Below, in pieces: positions 18,449-27,079 of a stretch of 64,000 bases of DNA. Under the pieces are notes generated by a model. The model saw only the letters and a program-made list of their open reading frames with translations, had not been told where the DNA came from and searched no databases. Both the position numbers and the translations under genes were made by a program. The first letter of the stretch is position 1. Every line of letters begins with the position of its first letter. The DNA comes from Fimbriimonadia bacterium. Its GTDB lineage: Bacteria > Armatimonadota > Fimbriimonadia > Fimbriimonadales > Fimbriimonadaceae. Location: the NCBI GenBank assembly GCA_030430755.1, contig JAUIKO010000001.1:186001-250000 (forward strand). The letters are read 5' to 3'.

Positions 18449-19864
18449 TTAAGCTAAGGAACCCATGGGATCCCAAGGTTCTAGTTCTTCAGGTTTTTCG
18501 TCTAAAAGTTTTAATAAGTCTTTACTTAAGTGTTTTTTGTGGATAGCGACTTCATACATGAATTCATCAAACCATGCATCACTCATTCCATAAAATCCTT
18601 TATCTCCACTTGTTTCTCCCCAAGAATTCTCAATTCTCCATTTTACTGGTTCGTTTTTATGATCTACTCCGACCCCCGTAAGTACCATTGCGTGGGTCAT
18701 TAAGGATTGTCCGAAATCTAATCTTTCAGCTTTATCCATGGAAAAGTTAGTGCCATAGACGGATTGATAATCCCAAAGAGCCATATCATCCATTCCAGTA
18801 TTTCTTTCAAGATACTTTCCTACGTCACATCCGAACCATACAGGTTCACCATCTTTTAGTTGATTAACGGTGGCTTTTTTGAATGTTTCCATAGGTACAT
18901 TTAAATACGTTACAGGGACTCCTCCTACAACATTTCCTAAATATTTTACTGTGTAAGTTTTTAGGAATGATTTAGTTTTTTGAGGGCAGTGAATCAGACA
19001 AACATAATCATGTAGATTTTCGTTTATATATTTTTCATAAAAATCTAAGGGCGAGATCATTCCTTTGTTATGATTTTTCTGATCTTTATCCTTCCATTCT
19101 AATTCAAAGGTCTTTGGTGGTTCCCCAAGGTGAGTAGATGCAATCCTATAGATCGTTTTCATCATTTCATTTTTTGCGGATCTCAAGGTTTCTTCTGAAC
19201 TTCCTTTTTCGTATAGTTTTCTTAATTCACAAGTAAAGTCTTGTAATTTATACAGAATAGCTTTGTTCATAAGAGCGGTGTTAGAACTACTCTCCGTTTC
19301 TGGCATGGCGTATTTTGGAACAACACCGTATTTATCGATAAGGCTTAGTAGCATTTGCCACTGACCACCATCACTCCAGAAACCATTGAAAAACCAATGC
19401 ATAAGCCTTGAATCTAGCGGAGCCTCGATATTTTCTATCATGGATTCTAAAAAGTAGTTTGCTCTTTCAACTTTGTCCCAAAAATGTAGATAGACTTGAG
19501 ATAACTCAAAATCATTTTGAGTGTTCATATGACTTATACATTTATATCGTAAGCAGTTTAATAAAGCAAAAATCCAGCATCGTCCACTAGATTTCTGATT
19601 AGAGATTTTGTTTTCTGGTATCCATGTATTGTAATTGTGATTAATTTTGACGAACTCTTCTCTTTTTAATGCAACTTTAGAGACCGGAACATTGCAAACA
19701 GCGTTTTTAGCAAGTTGAAAAGTAGGATCTTCTCGAAGTTCTGTGCTGAACTTATTCCAATGTTGCTGTTCCATCGCACCTAGAGTATCAGATCTGATTT
19801 GTTTACTTTCAGATTTTCCAATTTTTTTGGAATCATTTTTTTTATTGCTTTGTTTTTTACCCAT
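18449..19864 (-). CDS. pepC: Aminopeptidase C / bleomycin hydrolase (peptidase C1B)
   Basis: Cytoplasmic papain-type cysteine aminopeptidase, usually a hexamer whose C-terminus enters the active site. All three catalytic regions are intact: KSSGRCWIFALLN (Cys), LMTHAMVLTGV (His) and RIENSWGE (Asn). The C-terminus LEPWDPMGSLA matches the family's closing sequence. I use the ATG at 19864 (MGKKQSNKK), giving 471 residues; the frame is open to a TTG at 19891. The N-terminus is Lys-rich for about 30 residues before the conserved domain. Its likely job is peptide degradation, which suits an organism living on host-derived peptides (inference). Confidence 0.95.
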   Translation of the reverse strand: MGKKQSNKKNDSKKIGKSESKQIRSDTLGAMEQQHWNKFSTELREDPTFQLAKNAVCNVPVSKVALKREEFVKINHNYNTWIPENKISNQKSSGRCWIFALLNCLRYKCISHMNTQNDFELSQVYLHFWDKVERANYFLESMIENIEAPLDSRLMHWFFNGFWSDGGQWQMLLSLIDKYGVVPKYAMPETESSSNTALMNKAILYKLQDFTCELRKLYEKGSSEETLRSAKNEMMKTIYRIASTHLGEPPKTFELEWKDKDQKNHNKGMISPLDFYEKYINENLHDYVCLIHCPQKTKSFLKTYTVKYLGNVVGGVPVTYLNVPMETFKKATVNQLKDGEPVWFGCDVGKYLERNTGMDDMALWDYQSVYGTNFSMDKAERLDFGQSLMTHAMVLTGVGVDHKNEPVKWRIENSWGETSGDKGFYGMSDAWFDEFMYEVAIHKKHLSKDLLKLLDEKPEELEPWDPMGSLA

Positions 19865-19928
19865 ATTATTAAGTTTAGGTAAATTAAACAAAATTATGAT
19901 AGAGTAGTAAGGTATTTTTTAGAATAAA

Positions 19929-20005
19929 TGGTCGGAGCGACACGATTCGAACGTGCGACCTCTTCCACCCCATGGAAACGCGCTACCAAGCTGCGCCACG
20001 CCCCG
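19929..20005 (-). tRNA. tRNA-Pro (anticodon GGG)
   Basis: A 77-nt cloverleaf on the minus strand with encoded CCA. The acceptor CGGGGCG pairs with CGCTCCG. The anticodon stem TTTCC/GGAAG encloses loop ATGGGGT, giving anticodon GGG (codons CCC/CCU). It shares most of its D-arm and T-arm sequence with the tRNA-Pro(TGG) at 11.3 kb. Confidence 0.95.
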
Positions 20006-20101
20006 ATTACACTTATATTTTACCAACATAATAGTGTTAAAGAATCATCTTGTAGATTGAAATTATTAATTCTTAAAGATGGGGTAGTATGATTTATAGT
20101 T

Positions 20102-20177
20102 GCCCTTGTAGCTCAGTGGATAGAGCGCCTCCGTCCTAAGGAGGGCGCCGGGGGTTCGATTCCCTCCGAGGGCGCCA
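20102..20177 (+). tRNA. tRNA-Arg (anticodon CCT)
   Basis: A 76-nt cloverleaf with encoded CCA. The acceptor GCCCTTG pairs with CGAGGGC. The anticodon stem CCTCC/GGAGG encloses loop GTCCTAA, giving anticodon CCT for the AGG codon. The T-arm has GTTCGATTC. Confidence 0.96.
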
Positions 20178-20283
20178 TCTGATATCTATAGACATTCTAG
20201 AGAGTATTTATCAAAAGTATTTATCATAAGAACATGAATGTTTATGCTCACTTTTAAAATGAATCATTTTTAGTATATAAAAC

Positions 20284-20967
20284 CTAATCTCCTACCAATA
20301 GATTGGCATTCGTAGTATTACCTTGGGAAAATATACCCGCTTCAGCTGTGTTTTCATTTGTTTCGATATATTCACTCGATTTAGATAGGATGTTGATGTT
20401 TTTTTCTAAATTATAGTTTAACGTATTGTCTATAGTGTGGATGATATAGTAGTCAAACCATATATTGGCTACCGTTGTATTTATAGCTTTTATAATGTTA
20501 TTAATCTGGTCTTCTATGAAATTTATGGCATCTTTAGCTTTCATCATTGGATACGGCAAAGTTTCTGAGTTAAAGATCTTGATTTGTGTTGCTTTGAATT
20601 CTTGGATCTTGTCTTTTATATTCGCTATTTCTTGTACAAGTGTTTGTTGCTCATCAGGTAGTTCAATCAAATAGTTTTCTTTGGGTTCTAAATTCGGTTC
20701 AGGATTGGTAGATTGAATTTTTCTGTTGTTAGGGAGTGTTTGTTTGCTTGAAATATTATTGGTATTCATCATATTATTCGTGTTTAGATTATTTATGCCA
20801 TTTAGATTTGTACCTCCTAATGTGTTATTTAATCCACTTAATCCAGTTCCTAAAGAGCTGGAAATGTTCATTCTAGATATCAAATCATGAATATTATTTG
20901 TTTTTTCAGTGAACCCTATACAACCTGAGGTAAAAAATATGAGTAAGATAGCGCATAAGATTCGCAT
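20284..20967 (-). CDS. Asn/Gly-rich lipoprotein, unknown function
   Basis: A 227-residue protein I do not recognise. Residues 1-16 form a lipoprotein signal (MRILCAILLIFFTSGC, lipobox TSGC), so it should be membrane-anchored. Residues about 35-75 are low-complexity, dominated by Asn, Gly, Leu and Thr (LNNTLGG, LNGINNLNTNN). The rest is mostly helical with many Ile/Asn/Glu and no Cys, ending IFSQGNTTNANLLVGD. It is divergent from the LptC/LptA-like gene. The composition suggests a lineage-specific surface protein. Confidence 0.7.
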   Translation of the reverse strand: MRILCAILLIFFTSGCIGFTEKTNNIHDLISRMNISSSLGTGLSGLNNTLGGTNLNGINNLNTNNMMNTNNISSKQTLPNNRKIQSTNPEPNLEPKENYLIELPDEQQTLVQEIANIKDKIQEFKATQIKIFNSETLPYPMMKAKDAINFIEDQINNIIKAINTTVANIWFDYYIIHTIDNTLNYNLEKNINILSKSSEYIETNENTAEAGIFSQGNTTNANLLVGD

Positions 20968-21107
20968 AAGTAGTCCTCTTGTAAAGTATTATTGGAATCT
21001 TATGATATAGATGCACTGTTACAATATCTGGTTTGTAGTGAATTTCTTAATAGTGGGTTTACTCTAGAAGTTTGAGAGGTTTTCAAAATATACTGAATAC
21101 TATTGAT

Positions 21108-22805
21108 ATGATAAATTACTTTGGAAAAATAAATAGTGTATACAACCAGTACAGGAGAGTTTTCGTAGTATTGTCACTTGTGACTGTACCTGTCTGTTTA
21201 TTTGGTCTTTATCAATTTACCCATATTGACTATCTTGCTAAGTATAGGTTAAAACAAGACACTGAAAATCAAGATACATATAATATCTCAATGAAAAATA
21301 TTGTTTTTAGACAGTATGATATATCACGACCGCTTACCAAAATTGAAGTTGATGAAGTCTTGATGAATCAAAACCAAGATATTATGAAATTACGAGGGGT
21401 TAAAGAAGGTGTTTTTCTAGGTAGTTATCCTATATCGTTTGCTGCAGATTATTGTGAATACCATGTATCAGAAGGGAAGATTATAACAAAAAATCATTCC
21501 AGGATTTTTGATAAAAATATGGATTTAAAAACATCAGGTTTTGATTACAGTCGTGATTCAGGGATGTTAAATATTAGTTCACCTCTTTACGGAAAGCTTT
21601 ATGATGGTTATTTATCTGCAAAATTCTTAAAATATTGCACGATAGATGAATCCTTTACTTTAGGGCCAGTCAGCTGGACAGGGGAAGTAAAAGAGTTTGA
21701 AAAGAATCAAGATGTTACATCTAGTAATGATAAAAAATATTTGTCTGAAAAAGAAATTAATTCAACAAAACAACATTTATCATCACTAGGAGCTGAAAAA
21801 AGAAATCATCCACTTATAGCAAAATTTTTATTAGATAAACAAAATATTTCGTTGAATCAGTTTATGAGACTTATATCTTCTGGTATTGCATGTAGAAATC
21901 AATCTAGAGATAGCAATAAAAATGGTGATACTAAATCAGAGGGAATACAATCATCTACAGACCTTCACAGACAGCCTTCGGTACAATCTGATAAATCTAT
22001 TCAAGCATCTGAACAGAAACAGATTTGGAAAATCAAAGCTGATGGTGTATCGCGATTACCTGGAAGTAAAGTGGAAATTTGGAATAACGCAATCGCAACA
22101 GATAATGATGTCGTTATTCAGGCTGAAAGACTAGAAAGAGATGTTGATAAAGATGTTATGTTTGCTACAGGGAATGTTAAGTATGCAAACAAGGATATGG
22201 TGATGCTTTGTAAAAAAGCTACTATATTTAGAAACAAAAAGAGAGCGGTATTAGAAGATGATGTTCAAATATATGTTTTTGAAGAAAAAGCAGAGGAAGA
22301 TGATATTAATCAACTAAAACCGGTTGATCCAGAGCTTCCCGAGCACTTAATGGATGGTAAAAGTAATTCCAGTGCAAAAGGAAGTTCTTTTCAGAAATCC
22401 TCAAAAAATTATGATCAAGAGGTAAAATCTAAGGATTCATTAAGAAAGTACCCTATCGTCATTTGGGTGAAAAAAATAGATTATTCCTATGAAGAAGGGA
22501 GCAGAAAAGGTTATCTTAGTGGCGGTATAATTGCTAAGCAAGAATTAAATGGTGGAAGATGGAGACAGTTGACTTCAGATTCAGCTATTTACGATAGAGA
22601 GTCTGATAGACTCAAGTTAACAAGTAATGATAATCGTGCTAGAGTAAGAATGCATACATCGTTAGGTGATGATATCAGAGCATCTTTGATAGATATCTCA
22701 ACGAAAGATAATGATGACAGTTGGTCAGCACAACAGATTGTGGGTGAGGTTTATATTGATTCAGATGATTTGCCACAAATTAATCATAACTCGCTTGCAA
22801 AATGA
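21108..22805 (+). CDS. LptC/LptA-like LPS transport protein (candidate fusion)
   Basis: 565 residues from the ATG at 21108; the open frame begins at a TTG at 21072. One N-terminal membrane anchor (RVFVVLSLVTVPVCLFGLY, about residues 15-35) precedes a region with LptC-like beta repeats (about 55-185). After a charged linker comes a second, OstA/LptA-like region (about 310-400): IKADGVSRLPGSKVEIWNNA, VIQAERLERDVDKDVMFATG, RAVLEDDVQIYVF. A final beta stretch covers about 460-560. Ordinary LptC is near 190 residues and LptA near 170, so this may combine both parts of the periplasmic bridge. It overlaps the next gene by 4 bases (ATGA). Confidence 0.7.
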   Translation: MINYFGKINSVYNQYRRVFVVLSLVTVPVCLFGLYQFTHIDYLAKYRLKQDTENQDTYNISMKNIVFRQYDISRPLTKIEVDEVLMNQNQDIMKLRGVKEGVFLGSYPISFAADYCEYHVSEGKIITKNHSRIFDKNMDLKTSGFDYSRDSGMLNISSPLYGKLYDGYLSAKFLKYCTIDESFTLGPVSWTGEVKEFEKNQDVTSSNDKKYLSEKEINSTKQHLSSLGAEKRNHPLIAKFLLDKQNISLNQFMRLISSGIACRNQSRDSNKNGDTKSEGIQSSTDLHRQPSVQSDKSIQASEQKQIWKIKADGVSRLPGSKVEIWNNAIATDNDVVIQAERLERDVDKDVMFATGNVKYANKDMVMLCKKATIFRNKKRAVLEDDVQIYVFEEKAEEDDINQLKPVDPELPEHLMDGKSNSSAKGSSFQKSSKNYDQEVKSKDSLRKYPIVIWVKKIDYSYEEGSRKGYLSGGIIAKQELNGGRWRQLTSDSAIYDRESDRLKLTSNDNRARVRMHTSLGDDIRASLIDISTKDNDDSWSAQQIVGEVYIDSDDLPQINHNSLAK

Positions 22806-24445
22806 TGAAACATATAAAACTTGAGAGATTTAAACAAATAGCAATCTTTTTACTGCTATTATGCGGAATAGGGTGTGGACAGCACATTTCAGATGTATGC
22901 TCAAAGGAAACGAAATATGTAAAAAACTCCTTATTAAAGGTTCCGCTAAAAACGAATCCTAGTTCTTTAGATCCAATAAAAGTTTTTGATTCTGAAACAG
23001 CATTTAATATTACGATTCATATCTTTGAAGGTTTAGTCCAATATAGTGAGGATAATAAAATCGTTCCTTGTCTTGCCGAGAAGTGGGATGTTTTTGAGCA
23101 TGGAAAAAGATTTCGATTTTATCTTAAAAAAGGTGTTTTATTCCATTCTGGCAATGAACTGACTTCGAAAGATGTAAAGTGGAGTTTTGAAAGGGCATGT
23201 GATATGTATCATGCTGCACCAATGGCACAATCTTTTTTGAATAATATTATTGGTGCTCCAGAAATGATGGCTGGGAAAACCAAGCATTTACGAGGAATAG
23301 AAATCGTTGATCGTTACACAGTTGATATTTCTTTAAGTAAAAGTACTTATACGTTCTTGAACAAAATATGGGCTCCTGTAGCTTCTATTTTAGATAGTAA
23401 AGTTTGTTCGAGGCATAAAGAAATAGTATCGCCAGAGAAGATGGTTGGAACGGGGCCATTTATTGCAGATAAATTTGAAGTAGATAGTTACTTTAGGATG
23501 AAGAGAAATCCTGTATATCATGGCAGAGTTCCTGAAGTGAAAGAAGTCCTTTTAAGTATAGTGACGGATTCTGAAACGATTCGGAATAAGTTTGATGCTG
23601 GGGATTTTGCCTTTAGGCATGTACCAGTAAGAGAGATTATTAAAGTAAAACAAGATCCATCTCTTAGAGGAATGCTTCATAGTTTTCCAAAGGCAAATAC
23701 AACCTATCTTTCACTTTCCAAAAATGCATATTTACCGTTTAACAATGCTCGAGTCAGAAGAGCTATCTGTATGGGGATTGATAGAAATAGGATTATACAA
23801 GTATTATTTCCAAATACTGGGATTTCAGTAGCGAAAAGTCTTATACCCTATCAGAATTTACACATTGAACGAAATCTGGAACCAAGCACTCTAGAGTTTA
23901 ACCCTGATCGAGCAAAAGCACTATTAAAAGAAGCTGGGTACGATGAAATAAATCCATTGCCGCCATTATTAATTGCAGTTCCAGATAATACACCGTATGT
24001 TTTAAAATTACTTGAACATATCAGTATCCAGCTTAAAAATAATTTGCAGATTGATGTCAGGCTTGTGCACACAAACATTGCCATGTATACAGAAGCAAGA
24101 CTTAAATCGAAATATGCAATATTTTTTAATACGTGGCTTGCGGATTATTTAGATCCCAACAATTTTTTACATGATTGCTATCATTCTCAACATGGTCTAT
24201 TTGCTTCTGATTATAATAATCCTGAATTTGATCGCTTGGTTACGGAATGTGAAGAAATGAAGACAGAGAAAGAGAGATTGAACATGCTTTTCCAAGCAGA
24301 TGATTTAATTATTAGTGATGGTATTATTTTTCCTATTTGCTATTTACCTAACTATATTTTAGTAAAGCCTTATGTGAAAGGATTAAAGCATAATTCTATA
24401 TCGCCGTTACCATGGAATACTATAGAGCTTAAGTGTTCTTTTTAA
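22802..24445 (+). CDS. Peptide/oligopeptide ABC transporter substrate-binding lipoprotein
   Basis: A family 5 extracellular solute-binding protein (OppA/DppA type), 547 residues. The N-terminus has a hydrophobic signal ending in GIGCG, probably a lipoprotein site at Cys25. Family hallmarks are NPSSLDPIKVFDSETAFNI, LAEKWDVFEHGKRFRFYLKKGVLFHSG, LTSKDVKWSFE and, near the end, IIFPICYLPNYILVKPYVKG. No permease or ATPase genes accompany it. It is translationally coupled to the LptC/LptA-like gene, an odd pairing. A peptide-uptake role fits the peptidases in this window. Confidence 0.9.
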   Translation: MMKHIKLERFKQIAIFLLLLCGIGCGQHISDVCSKETKYVKNSLLKVPLKTNPSSLDPIKVFDSETAFNITIHIFEGLVQYSEDNKIVPCLAEKWDVFEHGKRFRFYLKKGVLFHSGNELTSKDVKWSFERACDMYHAAPMAQSFLNNIIGAPEMMAGKTKHLRGIEIVDRYTVDISLSKSTYTFLNKIWAPVASILDSKVCSRHKEIVSPEKMVGTGPFIADKFEVDSYFRMKRNPVYHGRVPEVKEVLLSIVTDSETIRNKFDAGDFAFRHVPVREIIKVKQDPSLRGMLHSFPKANTTYLSLSKNAYLPFNNARVRRAICMGIDRNRIIQVLFPNTGISVAKSLIPYQNLHIERNLEPSTLEFNPDRAKALLKEAGYDEINPLPPLLIAVPDNTPYVLKLLEHISIQLKNNLQIDVRLVHTNIAMYTEARLKSKYAIFFNTWLADYLDPNNFLHDCYHSQHGLFASDYNNPEFDRLVTECEEMKTEKERLNMLFQADDLIISDGIIFPICYLPNYILVKPYVKGLKHNSISPLPWNTIELKCSF

Positions 24446-24453
24446 ATAATGTA

Positions 24454-25083
24454 TCAAAAATTATTATCGTATAGTTTGCATTTTAAGGCACAATTTTCTG
24501 CTCGTAAAATTCGAATTTCTCTTATAAGATCTTGAGTTTTCGTGTTCGTTTCAATCATCCTTTTAAGCCTTTGGATATCATCTTCTTTTGATTCTAACTT
24601 TTTATAAGCTTCTTTTAATTTTTCTTCCAAAGAGATGGATTCTATCGATAATTTTTTGATTTGGGATTTTAATGAATCGATTTCTAGTAATAGATTGTTC
24701 TTTTCTTGAAAAATTTCATCTTTAGCTTTATCCTTGAAGAATCCTTCATAATACTCCTCGTTTTGTGTAGATATCTGCTGAGCGCGACGAAGTTCATCTT
24801 GGAGAGTAGACTCCTTGATAAGAAAAGATTTCAGATCAGATTCTCTTTGTTCATTTGCGACTTCAATAATTTTCTCTAAGTCGGATATCCTGTCAAGGAG
24901 TTCAGATATTCTGTCATTGCCATTGTCATCATCATCATTTAGCTGTACTAGATTCTCCTGGTTTTCTATAGGGTTAGAATTGGGATCTGGTGTAAAGGCA
25001 TCATGGATTGATAGAACATGAAAGTGGGGCCAGAAGAGAAGTATAGCGATAGAAGATTGTTTAATAATGTTTAAAAATTTCAT
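24454..25083 (-). CDS. Secreted coiled-coil protein, unknown function
   Basis: 209 residues, not recognised. A hydrophobic N-terminus (FLNIIKQSSIAILLFWPHF) suggests export or a membrane anchor. An acidic stretch (LNDDDDNGNDR) follows, then about 140 residues of continuous heptad-like sequence rich in Glu, Lys, Leu and Ile (ISELLDRISDLEKIIE, LLLEIDSLKSQIKKLSIE, KLKEAYKKLESKEDDIQRLK). Two Cys lie near the C-terminus (ENCALKCKL). The gene ends 9 bp from the convergent peptide-binding gene. Confidence 0.72.
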   Translation of the reverse strand: MKFLNIIKQSSIAILLFWPHFHVLSIHDAFTPDPNSNPIENQENLVQLNDDDDNGNDRISELLDRISDLEKIIEVANEQRESDLKSFLIKESTLQDELRRAQQISTQNEEYYEGFFKDKAKDEIFQEKNNLLLEIDSLKSQIKKLSIESISLEEKLKEAYKKLESKEDDIQRLKRMIETNTKTQDLIREIRILRAENCALKCKLYDNNF

Positions 25084-25141
25084 ACTAGCATTATATCAAA
25101 TAGAATCATTAATATTAAAACTTTTAATAAAAAGTTAATCT

Positions 25142-25549
25142 TTATAGTTGCTTTTCATGACTAATAATAAACTGATTGAGAATATTTAAAGTTACATCAC
25201 TGATATGATGTTCTATTCCTTCTGTGTCAATTTCAGCTATTTCTGGAGGAACTCCAAGATGAACAAGGAATTGGTATACGATTTTATGTTTTTTAATAGA
25301 TTTTTTTGCTAATTCTTCCCCTTTTTTTGTAAGGGTAATCGGCTGATAAGGTTCTGTTGAAAGATATCCGTCTCTATCTAATCTCTTAATGGTTTTGGTT
25401 ACCGTAACATTACTGACTCCTAGAATCTTAGAGATATCTTTTACTCTTGCATTGCCTTGACTTGTAATCAGTTCATATATAATTTCTACATAATCTTGCG
25501 CAGTTTCCAATTGATGATCTTTTCGTATTCTTTCAAATCTATTTATCAC
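25142..25549 (-). CDS. DtxR/MntR family metal-dependent transcription regulator
   Basis: A 135-residue protein with the two-domain MntR layout and no SH3-like tail. The winged helix-turn-helix is at residues 14-70 (ARVKDISKILGVSNVTVTKTIKRLDRDGYL). The dimerisation and metal region follows, with the conserved DTEGIEHHIS at about 108-117. Such proteins repress Mn2+ or Fe2+ uptake genes when metal is plentiful. No metal-uptake gene is adjacent; feoA is 22 kb away. A GCATAATATGC dyad lies about 90 bp upstream and could be an operator, without further support. Confidence 0.88.
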   Translation of the reverse strand: MINRFERIRKDHQLETAQDYVEIIYELITSQGNARVKDISKILGVSNVTVTKTIKRLDRDGYLSTEPYQPITLTKKGEELAKKSIKKHKIVYQFLVHLGVPPEIAEIDTEGIEHHISDVTLNILNQFIISHEKQL

Positions 25550-25636
25550 AGTTTTATTTTACTCACCAAATATTAAATTACAAATAGAAATAACTTTTTA
25601 TGATATTTATGTAACAATACTGGTTTTGCTTGTTTT

Positions 25637-25647
25637 GCATAATATGC
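25637..25647. promoter_or_regulatory. Short palindrome GCATAATATGC between the DtxR-like gene and the secreted orphan
   Basis: A perfect 11-bp dyad in the divergent gap. It could be an operator for the adjacent metal regulator or for the plus-strand gene starting at 25689. Short palindromes are frequent in AT-rich DNA, so this is only a candidate. Confidence 0.2.
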
Positions 25648-25688
25648 TGTTATTTTTTGCATTTAAAACGTAGCATAAATATATTATC

Positions 25689-26993
25689 ATGAATAGTTTT
25701 AAGTATATTACTGTTCTCATGTTTTCTGTATTATTTGATATTAATGTGTATTCTATGAATGCACTATTTCCGTATCGAATTCTTGATATGGAATATAGCG
25801 AAGTATATGTCACTCGAGATAAAGTAAATGATAATGATCGTTTATGGTTGCAGAAGGTTCTTAGTTCTTACAAATTCAAAAGAACAAATAATCAAGAAAC
25901 GTTAGATGGATTGCTTTTCAAGATCCATGATAAATACCAATTGAAAAATTTAAGGCAGGCTGTAGATTTTATAAATGAATACTATCCCGAGAAGGCAGAA
26001 TATACAAAGTTAAATTTTTTTGATATGAGTTCATATGAAGCTGAAAAAGAATTTATTCATAAGTTGAAAGATTTCTGTAACCAGATTGTAAATGATATAC
26101 TCCAAACTTATTATTCCAGTGAAAAAAAATATGCCAGTGATAATAAATATAATAGTCTCGTAGAAAATCCAATTCGTGGTTCAGATAAAAAAATAGAACA
26201 AATTTTAACTCAGGTAAAAGAGATGGATGGGAATGTGTTTGATTATATTTACGGCATTGAATATGAGACTCCTGATAAAATATCATCAGATTATATTGAT
26301 GCTTTACTGCAGTGCTGTCAATTTATTCCTGAAGAAAAATGGGTTGCAGAAACGGTTTTATTTTTCATGCTTATAGATTTTAAAATTGCATGTTTAAAAT
26401 TGATGGATCACGTTATGCTTTATGGAGCAAAACCTTCTGATATGTTACACTCACTTACGATCCAATCTTTGACATTTGCTGAATATGTTTTATCCATATT
26501 GGACTGGGCACATGGAAAAAAAAATGAATTCGGAAATTTAGTTAGAAATAATCTTCATAGAGAATTTGTAGAAACAGCACCGCCAGATAATAGTTGGAAA
26601 AAGCTGTGTCAAATACTTCGATCAAATTTATACGTGATTTCTAATAAGAGATATTTGCTGGAAAAAGATAAAAACTATATGTATAAAAATTTACATTTTG
26701 ATATATCTAAATCATATTCTGATTTTAAGGAGAAATTTTTATCTCAGTTAGAGAAGAAGTATGCAGCTCATGATAATCTAAACGCATCTATTATAAATTT
26801 TAAAAAATGGTTAGATGAGCAAGAAAAGAATAGTAGCCATGATAAGAAGGAGAATGTAAAGATGACACTCGATGATTCTGAAATCGATTACCAGGCAACT
26901 CCACCTAAATCTGGAAAAGATGGTTCTGGAAGTGGAGCAAGAGAAATGCCTGATACCCCGATGAAAGAGGTTAAAAAAAGAAAATTATTTTGA
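25689..26993 (+). CDS. Secreted protein of unknown function with a basic C-terminus
   Basis: 434 residues, no recognised family. The start MNSFKYITVLMFSVLFDINVYS looks like a signal peptide with a cleavage site near residue 22. The body is helical and rich in Lys, Asp, Tyr and Phe, with a membrane-like patch at about residues 220-250 (VLFFMLIDFKIACLKLMDHVML). The last 60 residues are low-complexity (SGKDGSGSGAREMPDTP) and end KEVKKRKLF, resembling a short nuclear-localisation-type basic cluster. Signal peptide, no enzyme motif and a basic tail would suit a host-directed protein, but that is inference. Confidence 0.7.
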   Translation: MNSFKYITVLMFSVLFDINVYSMNALFPYRILDMEYSEVYVTRDKVNDNDRLWLQKVLSSYKFKRTNNQETLDGLLFKIHDKYQLKNLRQAVDFINEYYPEKAEYTKLNFFDMSSYEAEKEFIHKLKDFCNQIVNDILQTYYSSEKKYASDNKYNSLVENPIRGSDKKIEQILTQVKEMDGNVFDYIYGIEYETPDKISSDYIDALLQCCQFIPEEKWVAETVLFFMLIDFKIACLKLMDHVMLYGAKPSDMLHSLTIQSLTFAEYVLSILDWAHGKKNEFGNLVRNNLHREFVETAPPDNSWKKLCQILRSNLYVISNKRYLLEKDKNYMYKNLHFDISKSYSDFKEKFLSQLEKKYAAHDNLNASIINFKKWLDEQEKNSSHDKKENVKMTLDDSEIDYQATPPKSGKDGSGSGAREMPDTPMKEVKKRKLF

Positions 26994-27079
26994 GCGTGTC
27001 ATGAAAAATAAAATATCGACATATCTTTTTGAATATTTGTAGAATTAAATGAAAAATCTTACTTTGATATATCTTTAAA

